From positions 50,012 to 114,011 of the forward strand of contig JACDGS010000008.1 in assembly GCA_013821455.1 (NCBI GenBank): 64,000 nt of DNA, written 5' to 3'. Each line of letters opens with the position of its first letter. The first letter of the stretch is position 1. The position numbers and the translations under genes were made by a program. Positions 46,289-56,128 of the stretch are shown piece by piece. The notes below the pieces were generated by a model, which saw nothing but the letters and a program-made list of their open reading frames with translations, was not told the origin of the DNA and ran no database searches. The DNA comes from Chthoniobacterales bacterium. GTDB taxonomy: Bacteria > Verrucomicrobiota > Verrucomicrobiia > Chthoniobacterales > UBA10450.

Positions 46289-47430
46289 GTTCGTTAGGCA
46301 AAACACGCCTCGCCGCGGTCGCGTGCGCGATCGTTTTTTGTGGCGCGCTTTCCGCTTGTCGCAAGGCTGCGGTCGTTAGGCCGACGCCGCAGCCTAACGA
46401 GACCCGCATTCTCGCTGTTCCAATGGAAGGGAAATACACCGGCGCCTACATCGACTTCGGCGATGCGGAGGACGAGGTCACGCTCGAAACGATCGAAGAC
46501 TTCGAGGCCATGGTGGGCAAGCATCAGGCCATCATCGCGTCTTCCAGTTATTGGGGAGAACAGACTTTCCCGACGCAGAACCTGGAAATGATCGCGCGTC
46601 ATGGATCATTGCCGCTGGTTTTCTGGTCGCCCTGGGATCGGCCGTATCTGCAAAATCACGGGCCGGATCGTTTCAGCCTGCTCGAGATTAACAAAGGAAC
46701 ATGGGACAGCTACATCGATCGCTGGGCCGACGCCGCCCGCGCTTTTGGTCAGCCCATGATGGTCTCGTTCGCGAACGAGATGAATGGCGACTGGTTCCCG
46801 TGGTCGGGCGTGCTCTATGGGGGCAAGGAAAAGGTGGAAGGGCGGCCTAACGAGTATAAGGGCCCGGAAACATTCAAGGCCGCCTACCGGCACGTCGTGG
46901 ATCGCGTGCGCGCGCGGGGGGCGAACAACGTGCAATGGCTTTTCCACACCAATAACTACGCCGAGCCTAACGAGGGTTGGAATTATCCCGCCTCCTACTA
47001 TCCCGGGGCGCAATATGTGGACTGGCTCGGCCTGAGCATCTACGGCCAGCAGGTCGGCGGCGAAAACTGGTCGCCCATCGAGCCGTTGCTTACCTGGCCT
47101 TACGAGCAGATGGCCGCGGTCGATCCGACCAAGCCGATGATGGTGGCAGAATGGGGCGTGGGAGAATTTCCCGGCCCGGGGAATAAAGCGGCGTTCATCA
47201 GAGAAGGACTCGATCTTTTGCGCGCGAAATATCCGCGGATCAAGGCCGCGGTCTTTTGGCACGAACGCTGGCAGAACGACGACAACACTTATAGCAATCT
47301 GAGGGTTAATTCTTCAGTCGAAGCGCTCGAAGCTTATCGCGCTGGAGTGGCCAATCCCGGCTGGCTCGACCGTCCGATCTGGGAAGTGTCATCCCGAGCG
47401 AAGCCGAGGGATCCCGTGGCGAAACCTTGA
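46285..47430 (+). CDS. GH26-like glycoside hydrolase lipoprotein
   Basis: The start is a TTG at 46285 inside the TGA of the upstream gene. It is followed by a signal peptide with a lipobox (LSAC, Cys25), so this is a lipoprotein of 381 residues. The catalytic acid lies in FANEMNGD (Glu165) and the nucleophile in MVAEWGVGE (Glu289), the GH26/clan GH-A pattern of mannanases and related enzymes. It is probably co-made with the exopolysaccharide fusion enzyme, perhaps to trim the product. The last 14 residues, starting near SSRAKPRD, are encoded by a family A hairpin element, which supplies the stop codon. Confidence 0.83.
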   Translation: MSSLGKTRLAAVACAIVFCGALSACRKAAVVRPTPQPNETRILAVPMEGKYTGAYIDFGDAEDEVTLETIEDFEAMVGKHQAIIASSSYWGEQTFPTQNLEMIARHGSLPLVFWSPWDRPYLQNHGPDRFSLLEINKGTWDSYIDRWADAARAFGQPMMVSFANEMNGDWFPWSGVLYGGKEKVEGRPNEYKGPETFKAAYRHVVDRVRARGANNVQWLFHTNNYAEPNEGWNYPASYYPGAQYVDWLGLSIYGQQVGGENWSPIEPLLTWPYEQMAAVDPTKPMMVAEWGVGEFPGPGNKAAFIREGLDLLRAKYPRIKAAVFWHERWQNDDNTYSNLRVNSSVEALEAYRAGVANPGWLDRPIWEVSSRAKPRDPVAKP

Positions 47431-47512
47431 AGCGCGGCGGCGAGGGCTTTCTGGAAACCCGGCGGGATCCCTCGACTTCGTTCCGCTGCGCTCCACTCCG
47501 CTCGGGATGACA
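47387..47512. repeat. dispersed hairpin element, family A, overlapping a gene end
   Basis: Starts TGTCATCCCGAGCGAAGCC and ends CTCGGGATGACA with inner inverted ends GAGGGATCCC and GGGATCCCTCGAC. Its left arm is the last 14 codons and stop codon of the GH26-like gene. Confidence 0.85.
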
Positions 47513-47585
47513 GCGTGGGTGGCGTTGTACCTAACGAGTAAACCTGACGAATAGGCGCAGAGCGACCCTGGCCTAACGAACATGC

Positions 47586-48770
47586 CTAACGATTTGGCTC
47601 TCGCGGTTCGCGATGCGCCAGCTTCAGCGGCTTCGCTTCCTTCAAGACGTGCCGCGCGATAACCAGCCGCTGCACCTGCGAAGTCCCTTCGCCGATTTCG
47701 CAGAGCTTGGCGTCGCGCAAGTAACGCTCCACCGGCAAATCGCGGCTGTAACCATAACCGCCGTGAATCTGCATCGAGCGATCGCATATCTTTACCGCCG
47801 ATTCCGAGGCGAAGAGTTTCGCCATGGCCGATTCCTTCGTTGTCGTCTCGCCCTGATCCTGCAGATAGGCGGCGTGCATCGTCAGCACCTCCGCGGCTTC
47901 GAGCTCCATCGCGGAATCGACCAACATCCATTGCACCGCCTGAAAATCCCCGATGGCGTGACCGAATTGTTTGCGTTCGTTCGCATAAGAATTCGCGCGT
48001 TCGAAAGAAGCCTCCGCAATCCCGACCGCCAGCGCCGCGATGCCGATGCGGCCGCGATCGAGCACTGAGAGCGCCTGCTCCCGGCCACGACCGCGTTCGC
48101 CTAACAATTCTGCTTTCGCATTTTCAAAACGCAACTCCGCGGTGTCGCTCGCCCGCATGCCGTAGGTATGAATTTTTCGCACCGGCGTCACTTGGTCCTT
48201 CATCATGATGAAGGCGCTGATCTCATTCTTGCCTTTGTCGGTGCGCCCGGTCGTGGCCATGACCACAAGCAGATCCGCGGTCCGTCCGCTGGTAATGAAT
48301 TTCTTCAACCCATCGACGTGCCAATGGTCTTCGTGCGCGTTCGCTTTGGTCTCGATTCCACCGGTGTCGCTCCCGGCATTCGGCTCGGTCAACGCCCAGG
48401 CGCCGATCCATTCACCACTCGTTAGGCGCGGCAGATATTTTTGTTTTTGCTCGTCGCTGCCGAAGCGGTTGATTTGGCCGACGCTGAGCGCGTTGTGCGC
48501 CGCGATATCCATGGCCAGCGCGGCGTAAGCCTTGCCCAGTTCCTTGATCGCGAGCGCCGCCGTGACGTTGCTCATCCCGCCGCCGCCAAATTCTTTCGGC
48601 GCCACCATCCCCATCATTCCGATCTCGCCCGCGCGGGTGAAAATCTCGCGCGGCAGAATTTCATCGTGATCCCATTGGTCGGCGTGAGGCATCACTTGGT
48701 CGCGGGCGAAAGTGGCGACACGCTCGAGAAAAGCCCGTTCGTCGTCGGTCAATGGATGTTCAAGAATCAT
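47586..48770 (-). CDS. acyl-CoA dehydrogenase
   Basis: I place the start at ATG 48770, giving 394 residues, the normal size; the frame also stays open upstream into a repeat. The ACAD words are present: EFGGGGMSN, WALTEPNAGSDTGGIETKA, FITSGRTADLLVVMA, FGHAIGDFQAVQW, MQIHGGYGYSRDLPVERYLRDAKLCEIGEGTSQVQRLVIAR. It oxidises an acyl-CoA to the enoyl-CoA with FAD; the likely substrate is a short or branched chain. The stop codon lies in a genome word (47584-47592). It is the downstream gene of a pair with SCOT on the minus strand, with a family B element between. Confidence 0.93.
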   Translation of the reverse strand: MILEHPLTDDERAFLERVATFARDQVMPHADQWDHDEILPREIFTRAGEIGMMGMVAPKEFGGGGMSNVTAALAIKELGKAYAALAMDIAAHNALSVGQINRFGSDEQKQKYLPRLTSGEWIGAWALTEPNAGSDTGGIETKANAHEDHWHVDGLKKFITSGRTADLLVVMATTGRTDKGKNEISAFIMMKDQVTPVRKIHTYGMRASDTAELRFENAKAELLGERGRGREQALSVLDRGRIGIAALAVGIAEASFERANSYANERKQFGHAIGDFQAVQWMLVDSAMELEAAEVLTMHAAYLQDQGETTTKESAMAKLFASESAVKICDRSMQIHGGYGYSRDLPVERYLRDAKLCEIGEGTSQVQRLVIARHVLKEAKPLKLAHREPREPNR

Positions 48771-48834
48771 AGGCGGACACGTTAGGCGGGAGCGCAATCG
48801 GGGCGAAAGAAAAAGCCGCCGTTCGCGATTCCGA

Positions 48835-49041
48835 GCTGGGGAGGACGGGCTGCCAGCCCGTCGCAGCGGCGAGTCTCGCCGCTGCTTTTGCGCGAAGCGC
48901 AACTGGTGGCGCGAGTGAAGAAGCGCCCGGCGAAAGGCGGCTCGGTCCAACAGAGAGCGTCTTCTGCGAGCGCGGAACCTAACGACTCACGTTTTGCGGA
49001 AGACTTCCGCAAAAGACGGGCTGGCAGCCCGTCCTCCCCGG
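48835..49041. repeat. dispersed hairpin element, family B (GGGGAGGACGGGCTGCCAGCCCGTC)
   Basis: The left end reads CTGGGGAGGACGGGCTGCCAG and the right end is its near inverse (CTGGCAGCCCGTCCTCCCCG). Each end contains a short hairpin of its own, and further hairpins such as GCAGCGGCGAGTCTCGCCGCTGC lie inside. Other copies are at 52117-52268 and 59681-59852. It is intergenic and non-coding. Confidence 0.85.
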
Positions 49042-49061
49042 AAGGAGATTCGCGCTGCTCG

Positions 49062-50417
49062 TTAGGCTGAGAGCGCGACGTCAAACGGCGCCCCAGTCTT
49101 CCCCCGGATATCCTCCACGGTCGCCCCCGGATGCAGCTCCGTCAGAACAAGCCCGCCGCCTTCTTTCACCTCAAAGACGCAGAGATCGGTGATGATGAGA
49201 TTGACAACTTTCTGCCCGGTGATCGGAAGCGTGCATTGCCTCAGAATCTTTGGCGTGCCGTCTTTTGAAGTGTGCTCCATCACGGCCACGACGCGCTTCA
49301 CGCCCGCGACGAGATCCATCGCGCCGCCGGGGCCTTTGACCATTTTTCCAGGGATCATCCAGTTCGCGATGTCGCCCGAGTCGGTGACCTCAAACGCGCC
49401 GAGAATGGCGAGGTCGATGTGGCCGCCGCGAATCATGGTGAAGGAATCAGCGCTGGAAAAGAACGACGAGCCCGGCATCGCGGTGATGGTCTGCTTGCCG
49501 GCGTTGATGAGATCAGCATCGACAGTCTCTTCAGTCGGGAACGGGCCGATGCCTAACAATCCGTTCTCGGATTGCAGCGTCACGTTCATCCCTGCGGGAA
49601 TGTAGTTGGCGACAAGCGTGGGAATGCCAATGCCGAGGTTGACGTAGTAGCCGTCGCGGAGTTCCTGCGCCGCGCGCTTCGCCATCAAATCGCGGATGGG
49701 ATTTTCTTTCTTCGCCGCCGTGCTGCCTTGCACAGTGCGGAACTCGATCCGCTTTTCGTAGTGCGCGCCTTGGATGATGCGATCGACGAAGATTCCCGGC
49801 GTGTGAATTTGATCCGGATCCAGCTCGCCGACTTCGACCAACTCCTCGACTTCGGCGACGCAAACCTTTGCGCAGGTCGCGATCATCGGATTAAAGTTCC
49901 GCGAGGTTTTTCGGAAAACGAGGTTGCCCGATTTGTCGCCTCGCCATGCTTTGACGAGCGAGACTTCCGCTTTGATTCCCGGTTCGAGAACGTATTCGAC
50001 GCCGTCGAAAACTTTCGTCTCCTTACCTTCAGTTAGTTTCGTCCCGAAACCAGTGCGCGTGTAAAATCCGGGAATGCCCGCGCCGCCCGCGCGCAAGCGT
50101 TCCGCCAATGTCCCTTGTGGAATTAACTCAAGATCCAACTCGCCGCTGAGCACCTGGCGCTCGAATTCCTTGTTCTCGCCGACATAGGACGCCATCACTT
50201 TTCTCACCTGCCGGGTCGTAAGCAAAACGCCCATGCCGAAGCCATCGACGCCCGCGTTGTTGCCGACGATCGTTAGGCCTTTCGCGCCGCTTTGGTGCAG
50301 TGCGGCGATGAGATTTTCCGGAATGCCGCAAAGCCCAAAGCCACCGGCGGCAATGGTCATGTTGTCGTGGAGAAGGCCGTCGAGCGCGGACTTGGCGTCA
50401 GGAAAAACTTTGCTCAT
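49062..50417 (-). CDS. 3-oxoacid CoA-transferase, fused A and B subunits (SCOT type)
   Basis: From ATG 50417 the 451-residue protein holds subunit A (ALDGLLHDNMTIAAGGFGLCGIPENLI, GNNAG, AGGAGIPGFYTRTGFGT) followed by subunit B (RAAQELRDGYYVNLGIGIPTLVANYI, and the catalytic Glu in SENGLLGIGP). It moves CoA between succinyl-CoA or acyl-CoA and 3-oxoacids. The fusion is as in mitochondrial SCOT; many bacteria keep two genes. The stop codon lies in a genome word (49059-49067). Confidence 0.94.
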   Translation of the reverse strand: MSKVFPDAKSALDGLLHDNMTIAAGGFGLCGIPENLIAALHQSGAKGLTIVGNNAGVDGFGMGVLLTTRQVRKVMASYVGENKEFERQVLSGELDLELIPQGTLAERLRAGGAGIPGFYTRTGFGTKLTEGKETKVFDGVEYVLEPGIKAEVSLVKAWRGDKSGNLVFRKTSRNFNPMIATCAKVCVAEVEELVEVGELDPDQIHTPGIFVDRIIQGAHYEKRIEFRTVQGSTAAKKENPIRDLMAKRAAQELRDGYYVNLGIGIPTLVANYIPAGMNVTLQSENGLLGIGPFPTEETVDADLINAGKQTITAMPGSSFFSSADSFTMIRGGHIDLAILGAFEVTDSGDIANWMIPGKMVKGPGGAMDLVAGVKRVVAVMEHTSKDGTPKILRQCTLPITGQKVVNLIITDLCVFEVKEGGGLVLTELHPGATVEDIRGKTGAPFDVALSA

Positions 50418-50455
50418 GTGAAGGAGAGGGTAATCCCGGGGGGCGTCGCTCCGCA

Positions 50456-50650
50456 ATTCCGGGGAGCGCACGCGCCTCGCGTGCTCCGTTCGGCGCCCCG
50501 CCGAACGGACGAGCGCAGAGAGTGCGCACCGATGTTCGCGGCGAGTCAGTCGTACGAGTGACTTCCAAAATAACTCCGCGCGATCCTTGCGCCCAAGTTT
50601 GCGGCGAGGGCGCCGCAAACAGCACGCGAGGCGCGTGCGCTCCCCGGAAT
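50456..50650. repeat. MITE-like element with perfect 30-bp inverted ends (family C)
   Basis: Bases 50456-50485 and 50621-50650 are perfect reverse complements (30 of 30), beginning ATTCCGGGGAGCG. Between them are a hairpin at 50486-50508 (CCGTTCGGCG/CGCCGAACGG) and another at 50597-50620 (GTTTGCGGCG/CGCCGCAAAC). It has no coding capacity. It separates the divergent SCOT and MmgE/PrpD genes and must sit across their promoter region. Confidence 0.9.
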
Positions 50651-50695
50651 TTGCCGGCGCGGAAATCGTCGCCACATTGCTCACGCCATTTCCTC

Positions 50696-52096
50696 ATGCC
50701 TAACCAATCACTCGCTCATCGCCTCGCTGAATTCGCCTGTTCGTTAAACTTTGAAGACCTCTCGCCCGAGGTCGTGCACGAGGTGAAGCGTCGCGTGCTT
50801 GACTCCTTCGGCTGCGCCCTCGGCGCTTGGAACGAAGAGCCTTGCGTTATCGCGCGCACGGTCGCGTCTGATTTCTCCGCTAAAAATGGCGCGACCATCA
50901 TCGGCACCGATCATCAGGCGCCGCCGGATTGGGCCGCGTTCGCGACCGGCTGCTGCATCCGTTATTTCGACTACAACGACACCTATCTTTCCAAAGAACC
51001 GGCGCACCCGAGCGATAATATCGCCGCCGCGCTTGCCGTGGCCGAAAGCGTCGGCGCGAATGGCCGCGAGCTGATCACCTCGATCGCACTCGCCTACGAA
51101 GTGCAATGTCGCTTCTGCGATGCTGCGAGCATTCGTGCGCGGGGTTGGGATCATCCGACTTACGGGGCGTTTTCCACAGCGCTCGCCGCCGCACGCCTGA
51201 TGAAACTCGATGTCGAGAAGACGCGCCATGCGGTGAACATCGCGGGCGTGAACTGCGCGGCCTTTCGCCAGGCGAGGGTAGGGGAACTGTCGCATTGGAA
51301 AGGGGTCGCCTTTGCCAACGCCGCCCGTTGCGGCGTTTACGCCGCCCTGCTCGCGCGCGCGGGCATGACTGGTCCCGCGCCGATTTTCGAAGGTCAGATG
51401 GGTTTCGAGAAAGAGATCGGGGTTTCGTTAGGCGATGTCGGCGAAGTCTTCGTGAAACGGCCTAACGAAAAGAACGTGAACGAAGGCACCGCCGCGATGA
51501 TTCTGAAAACGAGCATCAAATTTTGGCCGGCCGAATATCACAGTCAGAGCGCGATCGAAGCAGCGCTTTTTCTGCGCGAAGAAATTGGCGATCCGGCGAA
51601 AATCCAATCGGTGCGGATCGAGAGCCATGACGCTTCGGTCGATATCATCGGGAGCGAGCCGGAAAAATGGAAACCGGAAACGCGCGAAACTGCGGACCAC
51701 AGTTTGCCCTACATCACGAGCATCGCGTTGCTCGATGGTGAGGTGAGCGAAAAGCAATTCCAGCCCGCGCGTTTCACAGACCCGACGATCTGGAAGTTTC
51801 TCGAAAACGTCACGGTGCAGCGCAACGAGGAGCTGACGTCCCTCTACGCCAAAGCGGTCGCGAATATCGTGCACGTGACGTTGCAGGACGGGCGTGTCCT
51901 GACCAAGCGCGTCGATTACCCGTTAGGCAATGCTTTCAATCCGGTGACCGACGAGCAGTTGGAAGGAAAATTTAATTCGTTAGTCGTGCCGGCGCTCGGC
52001 GAAGAAGGCGCGCGGAAGATTCTCGCCGCCGGCTGGAAACTGGAAGAAGCAGAAACGCCTAACGAATTAATGAAGCTGGCCAAAATGCCTGCCTAA
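50696..52096 (+). CDS. MmgE/PrpD family protein (2-methylcitrate dehydratase-like)
   Basis: I start at ATG 50696; the frame also runs open into the preceding repeat. The 466-residue protein has the PrpD family words LDSFGCALGAW, DWAAFATGCCIRYFDYNDTYLSKEPAHPSDNIAAALAVAE, WDHPTYGAFSTALAAARLM and KFWPAEYHSQSAIEAAL. With prpB and prpC following, 2-methylcitrate dehydration in propionate catabolism is the natural reading. The stop codon lies in a genome word (52091-52099); codons 2-3 (CCT AAC) are a partial word. Confidence 0.92.
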   Translation: MPNQSLAHRLAEFACSLNFEDLSPEVVHEVKRRVLDSFGCALGAWNEEPCVIARTVASDFSAKNGATIIGTDHQAPPDWAAFATGCCIRYFDYNDTYLSKEPAHPSDNIAAALAVAESVGANGRELITSIALAYEVQCRFCDAASIRARGWDHPTYGAFSTALAAARLMKLDVEKTRHAVNIAGVNCAAFRQARVGELSHWKGVAFANAARCGVYAALLARAGMTGPAPIFEGQMGFEKEIGVSLGDVGEVFVKRPNEKNVNEGTAAMILKTSIKFWPAEYHSQSAIEAALFLREEIGDPAKIQSVRIESHDASVDIIGSEPEKWKPETRETADHSLPYITSIALLDGEVSEKQFQPARFTDPTIWKFLENVTVQRNEELTSLYAKAVANIVHVTLQDGRVLTKRVDYPLGNAFNPVTDEQLEGKFNSLVVPALGEEGARKILAAGWKLEEAETPNELMKLAKMPA

Positions 52097-52116
52097 CGAC
52101 GCTCTGGAATCTACTC

Positions 52117-52268
52117 TGGGGAGGACGGGCTGCCAGCCCGTCGTTCGGCGCAGTCTGCGCCGAACCGTGCGCAGGAAACGCCCAGAGCTTTGCCGGGGGT
52201 GATACGTACTCACGGGCCTTGGGCGAGACTCGCCCAAGCGCGACGGGCTACCAGCCCGTCCTCCCCGG
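52117..52268. repeat. dispersed hairpin element, family B (second copy)
   Basis: Starts CTGGGGAGGACGGGCTGCCAG and ends CTACCAGCCCGTCCTCCCCG, with an inner TTCGGCGCAGTCTGCGCCGAA hairpin near the left end. It lies between the MmgE/PrpD and prpB genes. Confidence 0.85.
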
Positions 52269-52325
52269 CGCCGGCAACGCTCCGGATTTCTTGCGGCAGC
52301 ATTCCGCCCCAAGCTAAAGTGCCGC

Positions 52326-53198
52326 ATGTCCGAGCCGACGAAAATGCAGCGACTCCGCAACCTGATTAACGCCGGCACAGTCGCCATGCCCGGCGTACCT
52401 AACGCCTCCATGGCGCGACAGGTGGAGCGTGCGGGATTCGACGCCGTTTACCTGAGCGGTGCGGGCATGGCGAATTGCACCGCCGGTCTCCCGGATGTGG
52501 GCTTGCTCACGATGAACGAGGTCGTCATGCTCGCCGGCTTCGTCGCCCAGGCGGTGAAAATTCCCGTGATCGTCGATGCCGACACCGGCTTCGGCGGTGC
52601 GGAAAACGTGGGCCGCACCATCTACGAATTAGAGCGCGCGGGACTCGCCGGTTGCCATTTGGAAGATCAGGAATTTCCGAAACGTTGCGGTCATCTCGCG
52701 GGCAAACGTCTGGTTGAGACTGACGACATGGTCGCGAAAATCCGGGCCGCCGTCGCGGCGAAACGCGATCGCGATTTTGTCCTCATCGCACGCACCGATG
52801 CGCGCGCGGTGGAAAATTTCGACGGCGCCGTGCAGCGCGCGCAGGCTTATGTCGCGGCCGGGGCGGACGCGATTTTCCCCGAGGCCCTGCAGTCGCCTAA
52901 CGAGTTTCGCGATTTCGCGCAGGAAGTAAAAGTGCCGCTGCTCGCGAACATGACCGAGTTTGGCAAAAGCCCGCTCTTGTCGTTAGGCGAGTTGTCGGAT
53001 CTCGGTTATCGCATGGTCATTTTTCCGCAGAGCGCCTTTCGTGTCTCGATGAAAACCACCGGCGAATTTTTCGCGGCCCTGAAGAAGGCCGGCACGCCTA
53101 ACGACTGGCTTTACCGGATGCAGACGCGCCAGGAACTTTACGACACGCTCGCCTACGACCCCGCGGCCGAGACCTGGCCCGGCTATCAGAACTCGTGA
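52326..53198 (+). CDS. prpB: methylisocitrate lyase
   Basis: The 290-residue protein is full length for PrpB: VYLSGAGMAN near 41-50, VDADTGFGG with metal-binding Asp84/Asp86, the active-site KRCGH at 119-123 (Cys121), and RTDAR near 155. It splits 2-methylisocitrate into pyruvate and succinate. A genome word lies at 52980 and others at 52895 and 53097. The TGA overlaps the GTG start of the next frame. Confidence 0.94.
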   Translation: MSEPTKMQRLRNLINAGTVAMPGVPNASMARQVERAGFDAVYLSGAGMANCTAGLPDVGLLTMNEVVMLAGFVAQAVKIPVIVDADTGFGGAENVGRTIYELERAGLAGCHLEDQEFPKRCGHLAGKRLVETDDMVAKIRAAVAAKRDRDFVLIARTDARAVENFDGAVQRAQAYVAAGADAIFPEALQSPNEFRDFAQEVKVPLLANMTEFGKSPLLSLGELSDLGYRMVIFPQSAFRVSMKTTGEFFAALKKAGTPNDWLYRMQTRQELYDTLAYDPAAETWPGYQNS

Positions 53199-53807
53199 AA
53201 ACACCGCGCGCCGTCATGGCCACGAATCGCCTGGAGGCGTTCAGCGATGGCGTGATCGCGATCATCATCACCATCATGGTGCTGGAGCTGCACCCGCCTA
53301 ACGACGCTTCCTTTCGCGGGCTTTTGCCGCTCTTGCCGCTTCTTCTGAGTTATCTGCTCAGCTTCATTTACCTCGGCATTTATTGGAACAATCACCCACC
53401 ACATGTTCCAAGCCTCCGAGCGGATCAGCGGCGCGACGCTCTGGGCCAACCTGCATCTGCTCTTTTGGCTTTCGCTTTTTCCGTTCGTGACCAGTTGGGT
53501 GGGAAAAAGCTGGCTCGCGAAACCGCCTATCGCCTGTTACGGCGTGGTTCTCTTCATGGCCGCGGCCTCTTATTGGATCCTGCAAACGACCATCATCGGC
53601 GCTGGAAAAGCCAACGCGCAGTTGGCGCGCGCGGTCGGCTCCGATATCAAGGGAAAGCTCTCGCCGTTTTTATATCTGGCCGGGATCGCAGCCGCCTTTT
53701 TTATCCCCCTCATTTCTGTCGCGCTCTACGTTGCGGTCGCGGGGATGTGGCTTATTCCGGATCCGCGGATCGAGCGGGTGATGGCCCGGAGAGCGCGGGC
53801 CAGGTAA
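53195..53807 (+). pseudogene. TMEM175-family potassium channel gene with a +1 frameshift
   Basis: The first frame, from GTG 53195 (or ATG 53216), has RLEAFSDGVIAIIITIMVLELHPP, the TMEM175/DUF1211 helix-1 signature, and runs to FIYLGIYWNNH near 53393. The expected continuation, HHMFQASERISGATLWANLHLLFWLSLFPF and further helices, is in another frame from about 53398 to the TAA at 53805-53807. Deleting one C of the CCC at 53395-53397 restores one protein of about 203 residues. It is either a damaged channel gene or a base-calling error; it sits oddly inside the methylcitrate cluster. Confidence 0.82.
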
Positions 53808-53920
53808 TTTCGCGCGGTGGATTCGTTAGGCATTTAATCCCGTTGCGAAAAAGGAGCGGTCGCATTACGGAGATATGCTCCCATGCGCAAGCCTAACGAC
53901 AGCGAAAATTTGCCAAAACC

Positions 53921-55078
<1,158 letters not shown>

Positions 55079-55081
55079 CGA

Positions 55082-55549
55082 ATGCCTAACGAAGAATCGC
55101 TCCAGGAAAAATACGCGCCTAACAATGCCTGTTTTGGCTGCGGCCCGGCGAATCCCGAAGGCTTGCGCATCCGCAGTTTTGCAAAGGGCGATGAAGTCGT
55201 CGCGGAATGGATGCCGGTGACGAAATACGAAGCATTCCCCGGCGTGCTGAACGGCGGCATCATCGGCTCGCTCTTGGATTGCCATTGCAACTGGACCGCC
55301 TCCTACTTTCTCATGCAGAAAACGGGCGCGGAGCGCGTGCCGTGCACGGTCACAGCCGATTACGCGATCAAACTTTTGCGCCCGACGCCGACGGATGCGC
55401 CGGTGCAGTTGTCCGCCAGGGTGGTCGAGTCGGGAAACGATCGCGCGACCGTCGAGGGAACGTTGAGCGGTGGTGGAAAAGTTTGCGCAACATGCCGCGG
55501 CACATTCGTCGCGGTGAAGGAAGGCCATCCCGCCTATCACCGCTGGTAG
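55082..55549 (+). CDS. PaaI-like hotdog-fold thioesterase
   Basis: The 155-residue protein has a Cys-rich start, NACFGCGPANPEGLRI, then YEAFPGVLNGGIIGSLLDCHCNW (the hotdog helix with Asn/Gly/Asp) and strands to the end. PaaI-type thioesterases hydrolyse acyl-CoA esters, often aromatic or short chains. The ATG overlaps a genome word (codons M-P-N-E), and only three bases separate it from the prpC stop, so it belongs to the same operon. Confidence 0.87.
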   Translation: MPNEESLQEKYAPNNACFGCGPANPEGLRIRSFAKGDEVVAEWMPVTKYEAFPGVLNGGIIGSLLDCHCNWTASYFLMQKTGAERVPCTVTADYAIKLLRPTPTDAPVQLSARVVESGNDRATVEGTLSGGGKVCATCRGTFVAVKEGHPAYHRW

Positions 55550-55559
55550 CTTCTCGTTA

Positions 55560-56128
55560 GGCTGATTCTTGTCACCGACACTGTGACCGCCGGCAGTTTG
55601 GCAATGCTCAGGACTTTGTCTCAAAGCAACGCCGACTCGCCGGCCTCGAAAAGCGTCGCTCTGCCTTTACGCCTAACGAGCAAACGCTGCGGAAAAATAG
55701 GCGCGCACAGTGCCTTTTACGATTATAACCGTTATTAAGTCTAACTAGAGTTGGATTTACGCTGCCGAATAAGTGCAACGCCAGGGGATGGGGATAACAG
55801 ATAGCCTTGAAACCGTTACACCAGCGCTAGTGAGCCATCTGCCAACACATCTTCGGCCATGCGTTGCGAGGAGAACATGGCGTTTGCCGAATTAACTTCT
55901 GCCTCCACCGCGTGGAAAGAGTGAAAAGTAGCCGCAGCGGTAACTCTATCGGACCGGGTCGTTCTAATGTTTGGCCGGAACCATACCGCTCCTGCCCGCG
56001 TTGCTAACTTGACTGCTTCAAGCATCCAAGTGTTCGAGCGATCGCGGTAGCATCGCACGTGAGGGTGTGGGAAATATCTAACACTTGTTAGTCGTTACGA
56101 GCGCTTAAAAGCTGGTCCTCTTTTCAGG
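55560..56128. other. 569-bp region without a supported gene
   Basis: The stretch between the convergent PaaI and GNAT genes holds exact genome words at 55554-55562 and 55671-55679. An 80-codon minus-strand frame (55816-56058) has no motif or ribosome-binding site; I do not annotate it. The AT content is a little higher than nearby around 55.7-55.8 kb. Confidence 0.4.

Noticed and set aside
55816..56058. 80-codon minus-strand frame between PaaI and GNAT genes
   Set aside because: No motif, no ribosome-binding site and no family resemblance; probably chance.
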